Shown here: positions 1 through 7,615 of the stretch, piece by piece
Layout of the letters: every line of letters begins with the position of its first letter
Position numbering within the stretch: the first letter of the stretch is position 1
Source: Bacteroidales bacterium
Lineage (GTDB): Bacteria; Bacteroidota; Bacteroidia; Bacteroidales; P3
Assembly (NCBI GenBank): GCA_017962665.1
Contig: JAGCUU010000007.1
Span: forward strand, 1 to 34,529
Direction: 5' to 3'
Length of the DNA stretch: 34,529 nucleotides
The notes under the pieces: generated by a model
What the model saw: the letters and a program-made list of their open reading frames with translations, nothing else
Databases searched by the model: none
What the model was told of the DNA's origin: nothing
Translations under genes and position numbers: made by a program

Positions 1-1293
1 GAGTGAGAGGCTGCGGTCGTAGGTTACGAGGTCTTTCAGAGCAGCTCCAACTTTCTCATCGTCGTTGCTGTTGGCGGCCTTGACGGCTACAGTGTATATA
101 GGTGTCGGGAATTCAATCTCCTCGACGGCGTCGTCGGTGTTCTTCGGGGTGGTGAGGGTGTGGTTGATCTTGACGTCTTTCAGCTTGATGGTGCAGACGA
201 TATCACCTGCACAAGCTTTCTCTACGCGTTGGCGATCTTTGCCGCTGCATACGAGGACCTGGCTGACGCGCTCTTTGCTTTGGTTGTTGGCGTTGATGAC
301 ATCCTGGCTTTCTGCGAGCTCGCCGTCGAAGATACGCAGATAGGTGAGCTCTCCGAGGTTTTTGTCCTTGGCGCTCTTGAAAGCGAATGCGACGGTTGGG
401 TTGGCGCTGTCACATTTCAACTCTTTGCCGCCTTTGGTCTTCTTGGCATCGGCTACCTCGTTGGGGGCAGGGACGTTTTGGCATACGAACTCAAGCAGAC
501 GAGCTACTCCCATGTTCTCTTTTGCAGAGGAGCAGAGGATGGGGAAGAGGTCGCGTTTGTCAATGGCCAGCTTGAGGGCTTTGGTCAGCTCCTCAGCGGT
601 GAGGTCACCATTCTCGAAATATTTTTCCATCAATTCGTCGTCGGCAGCGGCAGCCTCTTCGACGAGGGCCATACGCATTTCTTCGGCTTTGTCTGCAAAA
701 GCGGCGGGAATATCGGCCTCTTCAGCTTTGCCGTCTTTGAAAGTGTACATTTTGTTGCTGACGATATCTATCACCTGATTGAAGCCCAGACCAGCATTGG
801 TGGGGAACTGAAGCACGGTGCACTTGCCACCGAAGAAGTCTTTCAGTTGGTTGACGCTTTCATCGAAATTGGCTTTCTCGGCATCAAGGTGATTGATGAC
901 GAACAGCATGGGAGTGTCAAGCTTGGAAGCGTAACGGTTGGCGATTTCGGTGCCGACCTCGACGCCGCTCTGTGCGTTGACAACCACAATGGCAGCCTCG
1001 ACTACGTTGAGTGCGCTTACGAGCTCACCCTGATAGTCGGCGAAACCGGGGACATCGAGAATGTTCACCTTCTTGCCACCAAATTCGGTGTACATCAGTG
1101 TTGTCTCGACCGAATATTTGCGGTCCAACTCAATGTCGCGGTAGTCGCTGATGGTATTTTTGCCGTCAACAGTGCCGCGGCGGTTGATCAGACCGCCACA
1201 AAAGGCCATAGCTTCGGCCATCGTTGTTTTTCCCGATTTAGCACCACCTACGAGGGCGATGTTACGGATGTCAGATGTCTGGTAAATCTTCAT
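1..1293 (-). CDS. EF-G paralog (EF-G2-like translation factor), 3' end beyond window
   Basis: This is the first 431 codons of an elongation-factor-G family protein; the gene runs off the left edge. The G domain has a P-loop GGAKSGKT at residues 16-23, a G3 box DVPGF at 80-84 and a G4 box NHLD at 134-137. Canonical EF-G has AHIDAGKTT, DTPGH and NKMD, so all three boxes are altered and the catalytic histidine of G3 is phenylalanine (F84). The switch and domain II sequence otherwise aligns well from memory. These changes match the second EF-G of Bacteroides (EF-G2), reported to support translocation without normal GTP hydrolysis, rather than the str-operon fusA. The ATG at 1293 is chosen because MKIYQTSDIRNIALVG is the expected N terminus. 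A -7 box lies about 110 bases upstream, so the gene has its own promoter. Confidence 0.9.
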   Translation of the reverse strand, partial: MKIYQTSDIRNIALVGGAKSGKTTMAEAMAFCGGLINRRGTVDGKNTISDYRDIELDRKYSVETTLMYTEFGGKKVNILDVPGFADYQGELVSALNVVEAAIVVVNAQSGVEVGTEIANRYASKLDTPMLFVINHLDAEKANFDESVNQLKDFFGGKCTVLQFPTNAGLGFNQVIDIVSNKMYTFKDGKAEEADIPAAFADKAEEMRMALVEEAAAADDELMEKYFENGDLTAEELTKALKLAIDKRDLFPILCSSAKENMGVARLLEFVCQNVPAPNEVADAKKTKGGKELKCDSANPTVAFAFKSAKDKNLGELTYLRIFDGELAESQDVINANNQSKERVSQVLVCSGKDRQRVEKACAGDIVCTIKLKDVKINHTLTTPKNTDDAVEEIEFPTPIYTVAVKAANSNDDEKVGAALKDLVTYDRSLSL

Positions 1294-1404
1294 TGTTTTT
1301 ATGTATTTATTAATTATTTATTTCTGCCTTATCGAGAATATATGTTTGTATACCAATACTTTCGGTGTTCTTTTATGCAAAAAGAACCCGATAGTTGTGA
1401 ACCG

Positions 1405-1412
1405 CAAAGATA
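1405..1412 (-). promoter_or_regulatory. Bacteroidota -7 box upstream of the EF-G paralog
   Basis: The minus strand reads TATCTTTG, a full match to TAnnTTTG, followed by GC. No good TTTG is found 19-21 bases upstream. The implied 5' leader to the ATG at 1293 is roughly 105 bases and AT-rich. Confidence 0.55.
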
Positions 1413-1488
1413 CAAAAAAATATTAATTATTGGAGTTTGGTGGTGAAATTCTTGTGTTGTTTGTCTTGGCGTTTTTATAACCAATACT

Positions 1489-2328
1489 TTAGATAGTCCT
1501 CTTTAGGTAGGCAATATCCTTTGGATTGATGATGCGGTACTGGATGGCTTTGGCTATGCGGGAGCCGGATTTATTGACGATGCCGAATTTACGGCTCAGC
1601 TCTTTCTGTTTTTCCTGAATGGATTTGTCGCTCTCGTTCCAGTGTGTCAGCCTCTGTGCTATCTCTTGCGCCGTGCATCCTGCAGCCTCGAGCAGTAGGA
1701 TTTCCCGTTCCTCATCGGAGATGGGTTCGTCAAGAGATGTGTGGCTTTCTTGATCGAAAAACAGTCTTGCCGCTTCCATGAGCGTCAGCATAACCGGATA
1801 GTTGAAGTAGTATTTCTCACCTCGTTCAAGGCATGACACAGCCCTGACGATGTTTTCGATGGAGAATCCTCCCAGTGCGTTTTTACTCACGAAAGCATTG
1901 GCTCCCTTGTCAAGTGCCTCAAATACCACTCCGCCTATCTCTTTTAATCTGTGCAACCTGTTTGATTCTGTTTCGAGAGGATTGTCGAAACGTCCGGAAA
2001 GTATTATAATTTTGATATCCTCGCCGAATATTGTTTTGTATTGTTTTCTGACGCGTTCGGTGATGAAGATGCCTCCTGTAGGCTCTCCTTGGAACTCCAT
2101 GTCTACGAGCAGATAGTCGGGCCGCTGTGCCTGTGTGCTGTTTAGGGCTGCAAAAAGCTGTGGACCGCTGGCAAAGGTGTCGAGTACCTCGAGTTCTTTT
2201 TGCTGCACATGGCCATCGTCGTCAATGCGGCAGTCTATCATGGTGTGGCTTTCATTGATTTCGTACTTGATGGCCTTGCGGATAAGCGGCTCATCGTCAA
2301 CAATCATTAGCTTTATTTTGTCTGTCAT
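1489..2328 (-). CDS. Response regulator with LuxR-like output domain
   Basis: The 279-residue protein starts with a CheY-like receiver. The acidic pair is D11-D12, the phospho-acceptor is D76 in LLVDMEF, the switch serine is S111 in ILSGR, and the conserved lysine is K149 in VSK. The distance from the acidic pair to the acceptor is about 20 residues longer than usual because of an acidic, polar insertion at about 27-57. The C-terminal part from about 203 (ISDEEREILLLEAAG, then TAQEIAQRL) resembles a LuxR/FixJ-type helix-turn-helix. The gene follows the histidine kinase by 22 bases, so the two form a cognate pair. DNA targets cannot be read from the sequence. Confidence 0.85.
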   Translation of the reverse strand: MTDKIKLMIVDDEPLIRKAIKYEINESHTMIDCRIDDDGHVQQKELEVLDTFASGPQLFAALNSTQAQRPDYLLVDMEFQGEPTGGIFITERVRKQYKTIFGEDIKIIILSGRFDNPLETESNRLHRLKEIGGVVFEALDKGANAFVSKNALGGFSIENIVRAVSCLERGEKYYFNYPVMLTLMEAARLFFDQESHTSLDEPISDEEREILLLEAAGCTAQEIAQRLTHWNESDKSIQEKQKELSRKFGIVNKSGSRIAKAIQYRIINPKDIAYLKRTI

Positions 2329-2350
2329 GAGGTGATGTGGTGTTTATTGG

Positions 2351-4495
2351 CTATTGCTTCTCGTCGTTGTCGGCATTGGCCCGTTGGATGCAGAAGTGGA
2401 AGATGCTACCTTCTCCGAGTTTGCTCTCCGCCCATATACGGCACCCTCGGATAGTGTTGTCGTCATGCTTCTTTATGATGTAGCGGCAAAGAATAAGTCC
2501 AAATCCGGTGCCGTATTCCGCCGTTGAGCCGTCTTCAGGTTTTTTTGATGTCTGTTTTGGTTTTTTGTCGGCTCTGAAAAGATTCTCAACTTCGTCGGCA
2601 TTCATGCCGCATCCGGTGTCCTTGACGCTGACCTGCACGAAGCGGCTGTCGTCGTTGCATACTTTTGCCATGATGTCTACGCTGCCTTTTTCGGTATGTT
2701 GGACAGCGTTGTTTACAAGGTTTCGCAGCATGATTTCGAGCAGGAGCCTGTCGCCGCGTACCGCAAGTGAGGTATTCTCGAAAGTGATTGTTACTGCCGT
2801 GCCTCTGAAATTGTTCACGCTTTGGCGTACATTGTCGAAAATGGCTTGAATAGGTGTTTCCGAGCAGCGGAATTGCAGTCCGCTGGGTATGGAGAGATTG
2901 GTCCAGTTCTTGATGTTCTCGAAGGTACGTATCAGCTGTTCGGTAACCTCGTGCCGCAGCTCGTCGGGCAGCTTCTCGTTTTGGAGATACGATACAAAGG
3001 GAGTTATGTCATGGCGTAAAACCGAGAGACAGGTCTCCACGTTGGCTATGCGTTCCACATCCTGTCTTTTGGCTTCCTGCAGGCGGGCGGTTTCCTGCTG
3101 CAGTGCTTTTGAGCGTCGGCGGAGCAGCAGCAAAGTGGTGAGAAGCGCCAGTGCCAGAGCCGACAGCACAATGGAGAAAACCATGAATGACTCTTTATTC
3201 CGTCGCACTTTCTCTAGCTCCAGCTGGAGCATGAAATCAGCTTTCTCGTTCTGTTTGATGTATGAAAGAAGTTCCAGCTCGTGACGAGTCCATTCGGTAA
3301 CTTCGTCGCTTGTCTGTGCGCATCCGGATATCAGCAACCCTTCATACAGCATGGCTTCGAATTTTGGGGCTATGCCGGTCATTGTGCTGTCAATAAGTGC
3401 TTCGGTGAAGTAGACCTGGGCGGCGGCTGTATCGCCCGCAGTCATGCAGTAGCGCCCGGTGGCGACGACGGCGCCGAGCCGTTGGTAGGGATCGTTATGC
3501 AGCCAGAAAAGGGCTGTGGCTTCCTGCATGAAAGCATAGCAAAGGTCTTGTTGCTCCTTGATATAGAAATGGAATGATTTGGCCACCAGATCGCAAATTT
3601 CATCGAAGAGTTTTTGGTTGTCTTGCCACGAGGATTGCTCTATCTTCGGACTCCATAGCATGAAGCCGAGCAGTTGGTAGGTGTTCCCTAAATGATATGT
3701 ACAAAAACGTGTGCTGTCGCTGAGTATAGTGATGTTCTCGCGGCAGTAGAGCAGTGCTTTTTCCAGATATTCCGACTGGTGGACGGTGTCGTTGCAGAGT
3801 GCGTAGTAACCGTATGCGATGGCATAGTTCAACGATAGGTCTTCAGCGTAGTCCACCATCAGCTTTTTGCGGAATTCCTCCATCTGGGCAAGCAGTTCGC
3901 TCTGCTCGTATTGTGACTTGCTGCGGTAATGGTAGTTGAGCGTCGTTGTGGTGATATAGAATTCGCTGCGAGCTAGATCAAGCAGCATGGGGGAGCCATG
4001 CATGTGTCTATTGTTGAGCAGACCGGATTCTTCGAGGTTGTGCAGTATTTGATAGGATCCTGCTATATCGCAGTTTCTCTGTTTGAGTCGAGACTCTAAC
4101 AGATGCGCCAGCACCTGCTCTAGCTCTCTGTTCTCCGACCTCATCTCATAAGAGAGTATGGAATCCACGTATATCATCACCGAGTCGTGAAGTGCGCGGT
4201 TGTAGTAGGCATTGGCTATGTTGTTCCAAGCTCTTAGTTTTCCGTCATGGTAATCGGGGAGGCTGTCGTTGACAAGTGCGAGAGCGCGGCGGGCATAAAC
4301 CTCGCTCTTGGCGGCGTCGTTAAAACGTTCCTTGAAAGAGTTTTTGTTCAATGCGTCAACACGCGAACGCATCAAGGCATCAACGGAATCATAGCGTTGA
4401 GTGCACGAAAACAGCATCATGGTCAGTGCAAGTAATGCTGTTGCGTAGAAGAGTGGTTTATTGGTTTTGGCTATAAGTTGCATTGTCGCCGGCAA
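2351..4495 (-). CDS. TPR-containing membrane histidine kinase
   Basis: This is a 714-residue sensor kinase. The N terminus is a hydrophobic segment ending in LFSC (C31), consistent with a lipoprotein signal or an anchor. Residues 35-420 are helical, TPR-like repeats, presumably periplasmic. A transmembrane helix spans about 438-457, followed by a coiled coil. The phospho-acceptor is H495 in LRHDITPF. The ATPase domain has an N box at RNLVNNAVQH (591-600), a G1 box DTGCG (626-630) and a G2 box GTGFGL (662-667). The domain order matches Bacteroidota kinases of the DUF5112/DUF5113 type, as far as I recall. A second ATG four codons downstream (MQLIAK) is an alternative start. The gene sits 2 bases after the DUF4956 gene and precedes its regulator. 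Confidence 0.88.
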   Translation of the reverse strand: MPATMQLIAKTNKPLFYATALLALTMMLFSCTQRYDSVDALMRSRVDALNKNSFKERFNDAAKSEVYARRALALVNDSLPDYHDGKLRAWNNIANAYYNRALHDSVMIYVDSILSYEMRSENRELEQVLAHLLESRLKQRNCDIAGSYQILHNLEESGLLNNRHMHGSPMLLDLARSEFYITTTTLNYHYRSKSQYEQSELLAQMEEFRKKLMVDYAEDLSLNYAIAYGYYALCNDTVHQSEYLEKALLYCRENITILSDSTRFCTYHLGNTYQLLGFMLWSPKIEQSSWQDNQKLFDEICDLVAKSFHFYIKEQQDLCYAFMQEATALFWLHNDPYQRLGAVVATGRYCMTAGDTAAAQVYFTEALIDSTMTGIAPKFEAMLYEGLLISGCAQTSDEVTEWTRHELELLSYIKQNEKADFMLQLELEKVRRNKESFMVFSIVLSALALALLTTLLLLRRRSKALQQETARLQEAKRQDVERIANVETCLSVLRHDITPFVSYLQNEKLPDELRHEVTEQLIRTFENIKNWTNLSIPSGLQFRCSETPIQAIFDNVRQSVNNFRGTAVTITFENTSLAVRGDRLLLEIMLRNLVNNAVQHTEKGSVDIMAKVCNDDSRFVQVSVKDTGCGMNADEVENLFRADKKPKQTSKKPEDGSTAEYGTGFGLILCRYIIKKHDDNTIRGCRIWAESKLGEGSIFHFCIQRANADNDEKQ

Positions 4496-4497
4496 GA

Positions 4498-5208
4498 CTA
4501 ATTGTTTTTGAATTTTGTAATCATGTCTATGTCGTTGAATGTGTCGCCTGCAGGCACGTAGGTTACCTTCAGGAAGGCGGTGTCTTTAAGGAAATTTATT
4601 GAGCCTACCTGCACTTCGAGAATATCCAGTCCGGTGCGGTTTTTCAGGTCTTCGACAAGCTCGTCGTGACGCTCAGGCTTTATCAGCTCGATTTTCTCGT
4701 AGGTAATTATCTTTGTGGCTTTGCGTCGCGACATGCCGGCAGCCTCTAAAATCCAGATAACAAGGATGAAGAGCAAGTTGGTGACAATGAGCGCCGTATA
4801 GCTTGAGGTCATTCCGGAACCGTTGATTATGCTTATGCCGATAAGGACGAAGAGGTACGTCATCTCACGGATGGGCAGCTGCTCGGTGCGGTAGCGTATC
4901 ATGCTGAATATGGCGAAAAGACCGAGTGCCAGCGTCATCTCCATTTTTAGTGCCTGAAGTTGGTAGAGAATCAGGAATATTGTGGCACTGAAGATGATAT
5001 AGGTGAAATAGTACTCTCGGCGATGGCTTTTGCGGTAATATAGGAAGTGAGTGATGATCCAGCAGACCAGCAGGTTGAAACAGAAGCGGATGATGAGGGT
5101 CCAAAGGCTGGGACCGTCGAAGAACGGCACCTCTGCCAGGATATCCATGGTTGATGCCTGTCCGCCGAACTCTTGAGCTATTGATGCATCGAAATCGGAT
5201 TGTATCAT
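4498..5208 (-). CDS. DUF4956 membrane protein
   Basis: The 236-residue integral membrane protein has about four hydrophobic helices between residues 35 and 157 and a soluble C-terminal domain of about 75 residues. The central segment (ALGLFAIFSMIRYRTEQLPIREM, roughly 94-116) carries the conserved arginine-rich turn of the DUF4956 family. Genes of this family are commonly next to VTC-domain genes, and here the VTC gene is 11 bases upstream. The biochemical role is unknown; a link to polyphosphate metabolism is only by association. It lies between the VTC gene and the histidine kinase in one probable operon. Confidence 0.85.
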   Translation of the reverse strand: MIQSDFDASIAQEFGGQASTMDILAEVPFFDGPSLWTLIIRFCFNLLVCWIITHFLYYRKSHRREYYFTYIIFSATIFLILYQLQALKMEMTLALGLFAIFSMIRYRTEQLPIREMTYLFVLIGISIINGSGMTSSYTALIVTNLLFILVIWILEAAGMSRRKATKIITYEKIELIKPERHDELVEDLKNRTGLDILEVQVGSINFLKDTAFLKVTYVPAGDTFNDIDMITKFKNN

Positions 5209-5219
5209 TATGTGGTATG

Positions 5220-5999
5220 TTATTGGTTAATAATCTTGTCTATATAACGCATCTTAGACTTGAACCTGTTGGCTTTCGCCGACGGGTTGGTCAGCACGGT
5301 GCCTATACAATATTTGCTTACTCTTTTCGGTTGTACTCGCATGTCGCGCAAAGAGCGTTCTATGGCGGATGGCGGCGCACCCGATTCGTGCTTTACCTCT
5401 AGTATCACAAGTCGTGATAGGCTGTAGTCAATCTCTGTCTGACAGTTGTGGAAGGTTATGCCGCTGTCGATGGTGACACGTTCGTTGAAGCCGTTGTCCA
5501 CAAGAGTTATTCGTGTGAAATTGTTTTCTAATTGTCGGCAAAGGTCGTTTTCTGTATACGGGGTCTTTTCGTGAAGGAATTGTCGGACCTCGTTTACTGT
5601 AAAAGGGTTGTCAAAATAATCTGCCGGTATGGCAACCCTGATTTTTTTTGTTTTCTTTTTGTTGTTCTTGTTTTTTATCTCGAAGAAAGTTGTTCGGGAG
5701 CTACGGTAGCAGCGTACGCGGAGCTTTTGGCGTGTCAGTTTGCTGTTGTGGTGCTGGGTGTACATATCCAGTCTCGGAGTGTCGAAATAAAGGGTGTGAT
5801 AGTCTGCGAAGGTTTCTCCATATATGCGTTGTACATAATAGTCTTCCGCAATGTTCCCTAGCAGTTCTGGCAGTCTGTCCACCGACATCATGTATTTTTG
5901 GTCGATGCGGTTCATTAACCGCACGGCTTTCATCTCCTCAAGTCCTATGGGTTTGAAGTCTGTGAGAATCAGTTCTATTTCCTCCTTGATGCCAGACAT
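5220..5999 (-). CDS. VTC-domain protein (polyphosphate polymerase-like)
   Basis: The protein has the basic tunnel motifs of the VTC catalytic domain. These are MNRIDQKYM near the N terminus, YFDTPRLDMYTQHHN, then the alternating basic strand with R-K-R-R (LTRQKLRVRCYR), and FFEIKNK with the metal-binding glutamate. In yeast Vtc4 this domain makes polyphosphate from ATP; bacterial members are annotated by homology only. A very basic stretch (NKNNKKKTKK) follows the FEIK strand. I chose the ATG at 5999 because it leaves a 13-base gap from the upstream gene; an in-frame ATG at 6032 would overlap that gene by 20 bases. Neighbouring DUF4956 supports the family call. Confidence 0.82.
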   Translation of the reverse strand: MSGIKEEIELILTDFKPIGLEEMKAVRLMNRIDQKYMMSVDRLPELLGNIAEDYYVQRIYGETFADYHTLYFDTPRLDMYTQHHNSKLTRQKLRVRCYRSSRTTFFEIKNKNNKKKTKKIRVAIPADYFDNPFTVNEVRQFLHEKTPYTENDLCRQLENNFTRITLVDNGFNERVTIDSGITFHNCQTEIDYSLSRLVILEVKHESGAPPSAIERSLRDMRVQPKRVSKYCIGTVLTNPSAKANRFKSKMRYIDKIINQ

Positions 6000-6012
6000 G
6001 ACAGAATTATGG

Positions 6013-6417
6013 CTATCTGTAACTGTATTCAAAAGTCTTGACAGATTCTCGTTTGCCGTTAGGCTTGTAGTTGGTCTGTTTCACCTTGTTCCCCTCTGCA
6101 TCGTATTCGTATTTCTTGATTCTGACGGGTTTGTTTTTGTCGTTGTACACTATCTCGCGGCTCACTTTTCGCGACGTGCCGCTATATTCATACACTACGC
6201 GGTTTTTCTGTCCGTACGATGCATACTCTATTTCCTCTATTTTGCGACCGAGGCTGTCGTATGTTGTCACATGGTCGAGAAATCTGGTTGTGGAGCCCTC
6301 TTTGATGTTCCATTCGTTTACGACCATGTTCTTTTTACGATCTTTTTTGCTTGTTTGGGCATAAAGGGAACCTCCGAGCAGGCAAAGTGCAATCAAAATA
6401 GTTAGTGTCTTGTTCAT
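6013..6417 (-). CDS. Small secreted protein with YD-like repeats
   Basis: The 134-residue protein has a clear Sec signal peptide (MNKTLTILIALCLLGGSLYAQ). The mature part is short beta-strand repeats such as TTYDSLGRKIEEIEY, YEYSGTSRKVSREIVY and KYEYDAEGNKVKQTNY. These resemble the YD/Rhs-like repeats found in many small Bacteroidota exported proteins. The reading frame stays open upstream to 6801, but that extension would cover the tRNA-Cys gene, so the ATG at 6417 before the signal peptide is used. No function is recognised. Confidence 0.75.
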   Translation of the reverse strand: MNKTLTILIALCLLGGSLYAQTSKKDRKKNMVVNEWNIKEGSTTRFLDHVTTYDSLGRKIEEIEYASYGQKNRVVYEYSGTSRKVSREIVYNDKNKPVRIKKYEYDAEGNKVKQTNYKPNGKRESVKTFEYSYR

Positions 6418-6454
6418 AGTGAGGACGTTTTTATATATAGTGGTGGTTATAAGC

Positions 6455-6490
6455 AAAAGACTCGGCAAACTTTTTGTTTGTCGAGTCTTG
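6455..6490 (-). terminator. Rho-independent terminator after tRNA-Cys
   Basis: A 14-bp stem (6457-6470 with 6476-6489, one G-T pair) closes a 5-base loop. On the minus strand it is followed by TTTTGCTT. It begins 9 bases after the tRNA 3' end, so it fits termination of the tRNA transcript before the next gene. Confidence 0.75.
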
Positions 6491-6498
6491 CTATTGAG

Positions 6499-6569
6499 AG
6501 GTCGCTTCCGGATTTGAACCGGAGTAGCAGGTTTTGCAGACCTGTGCCTAGCCCCTCGGCCAAACGACC
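6499..6569 (-). tRNA. tRNA-Cys (GCA)
   Basis: The minus strand folds into a complete cloverleaf of 71 bases. The acceptor is GGTCGTT/AGCGACC with discriminator T, as expected for tRNA-Cys. The D stem is GCC/GGC and the anticodon stem is CAGGT/ACCTG with loop CTGCAAA, which places GCA at the anticodon. The variable loop is CTAC. The T stem is TCCGG/CCGGA with loop TTCAAAT. The 3' CCA is not encoded; the sequence continues CTC. Confidence 0.95.
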
Positions 6570-6590
6570 TTTCGTTATGAAAAAGTTTTG

Positions 6591-6621
6591 CAAAAATACC
6601 ACTTTTCCCAGAATTGGCAAA
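6591..6621 (-). promoter_or_regulatory. Promoter of tRNA-Cys
   Basis: The minus strand carries TTTG, 19 bases, then TATTTTTG. This is an exact match to the primary sigma consensus of Bacteroides. The -7 box ends 21 bases before the tRNA 5' end. Confidence 0.8.
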
Positions 6622-6748
6622 ATTTTTTTTGAAAAAATCCTCGTGGTTAGATGTATAGTGCTGTTGTATAGAGGATTTGTTTCTTTTGTTCAATGGCTTT
6701 ACCGAGAGGTGGAATCTGTCGTTTTTTGTATCTTTCCACTTCCGTTTT

Positions 6749-6779
6749 TTTGTTTTTTCGTCTTTTGTTTGTAATTTTG
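6749..6779 (+). promoter_or_regulatory. Promoter of the SpoU methyltransferase gene, almost no leader
   Basis: The plus strand carries TTTG at 6749-6752, 19 bases, then TAATTTTG at 6772-6779, an exact consensus match. The ATG is at 6785, so the expected transcription start lies at or within a few bases of the start codon. Confidence 0.75.
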
Positions 6780-6784
6780 CAATC

Positions 6785-7612
6785 ATGAATATTGTCAACA
6801 TAGAGTCACTTGAGTCGCCGGAATTGGATGTCTATTCACGACTTACGGAGTCGCAACTGCGTAACCGTCTTGAACCGGAAAAGGGTGTTTTTATTGCGGA
6901 AAGCCTAAAAGTGGTGCGTATTGCTCTTGAAAACGGATTTGAGCCGCTCTCTTTTCTGGCGGAGAGGAAGTATGTGAACGAACAGATTGTGCCTCTGGTA
7001 GATGGCATTATTGACGTTCCTGTATACACCGGCAGTCGTGAACTGTTGTCGCAGCTGACGGGCTATGAGTTAAGCCGTGGATTCCTTTGTGCTATGCGTA
7101 GACCGCAGCTTCCCTCTTTTTCCGATGTCTGTCATGGCTGCAGGCGTATAGCCGTGCTCGACGGGGTTGTCAATTCCACCAATACTGGTGCAATATTCCG
7201 TGCAGCCACAGCGTTGGGCATCGAGGCATTACTACTGACACCAACCTGCTGCGACCCGTTTAACCGTCGCAGTGTTCGTGTCAGCATGGGCACAGTCTTT
7301 CAGATGCCGTGGACATATACCGATGCTGAGAGTGGTGTATCTTTTTATGACGTACAGCAGAGATTGCGTCAGCTGGGATTTGCAACGGTGGCGCTGGCTC
7401 TTAACGACAACGCAATAGCGATAGACAATCCTGTTTTGCAGAATATCGACCGTCTGGCAATAATTATGGGAACAGAGGGTGACGGCCTCGATAAAGATAC
7501 AATAGAGGTGTGTGACTATGTGGCAAAGATACCCATGCAACGGGGTGTCGATTCCCTCAATGTCGCCGCTGCGGCCTCTGTGGCTTTCTGGCAGCTGCGT
7601 CCACGTGACTGA
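6785..7612 (+). CDS. SpoU/TrmH-family RNA 2'-O-methyltransferase
   Basis: The 275-residue protein has a substrate-binding N-terminal domain (about 1-115) and a SPOUT methyltransferase domain. Motif 1 is N130-N133-G135-R139 in VNSTNTGAIFRAA. Motif 2 is RRSVRVSMG (161-169). Motif 3 includes MGTEGDGL (228-235) and SLNVAAA (257-263), which form the knotted AdoMet site. It should methylate the 2'-OH of a nucleotide in rRNA or tRNA; the target is not predictable from this. The open frame continues upstream to 6677, but the promoter lies inside that extension, so ATG 6785 is the start. It is the only plus-strand gene and converges on the next gene with 3 bases between stop codons. Confidence 0.9.
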   Translation: MNIVNIESLESPELDVYSRLTESQLRNRLEPEKGVFIAESLKVVRIALENGFEPLSFLAERKYVNEQIVPLVDGIIDVPVYTGSRELLSQLTGYELSRGFLCAMRRPQLPSFSDVCHGCRRIAVLDGVVNSTNTGAIFRAATALGIEALLLTPTCCDPFNRRSVRVSMGTVFQMPWTYTDAESGVSFYDVQQRLRQLGFATVALALNDNAIAIDNPVLQNIDRLAIIMGTEGDGLDKDTIEVCDYVAKIPMQRGVDSLNVAAAASVAFWQLRPRD

Positions 7613-7615
7613 CAG

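Noticed and set aside
160-1446. 428-codon plus-strand open frame at the left end
   Set aside because: It lies antisense to the EF-G paralog, whose minus-strand frame shows clear G-domain motifs; no recognisable domain on the plus strand.
6418-6801. Upstream extension of the small secreted protein
   Set aside because: It covers the tRNA-Cys gene and its terminator; the signal peptide starts at 6417.
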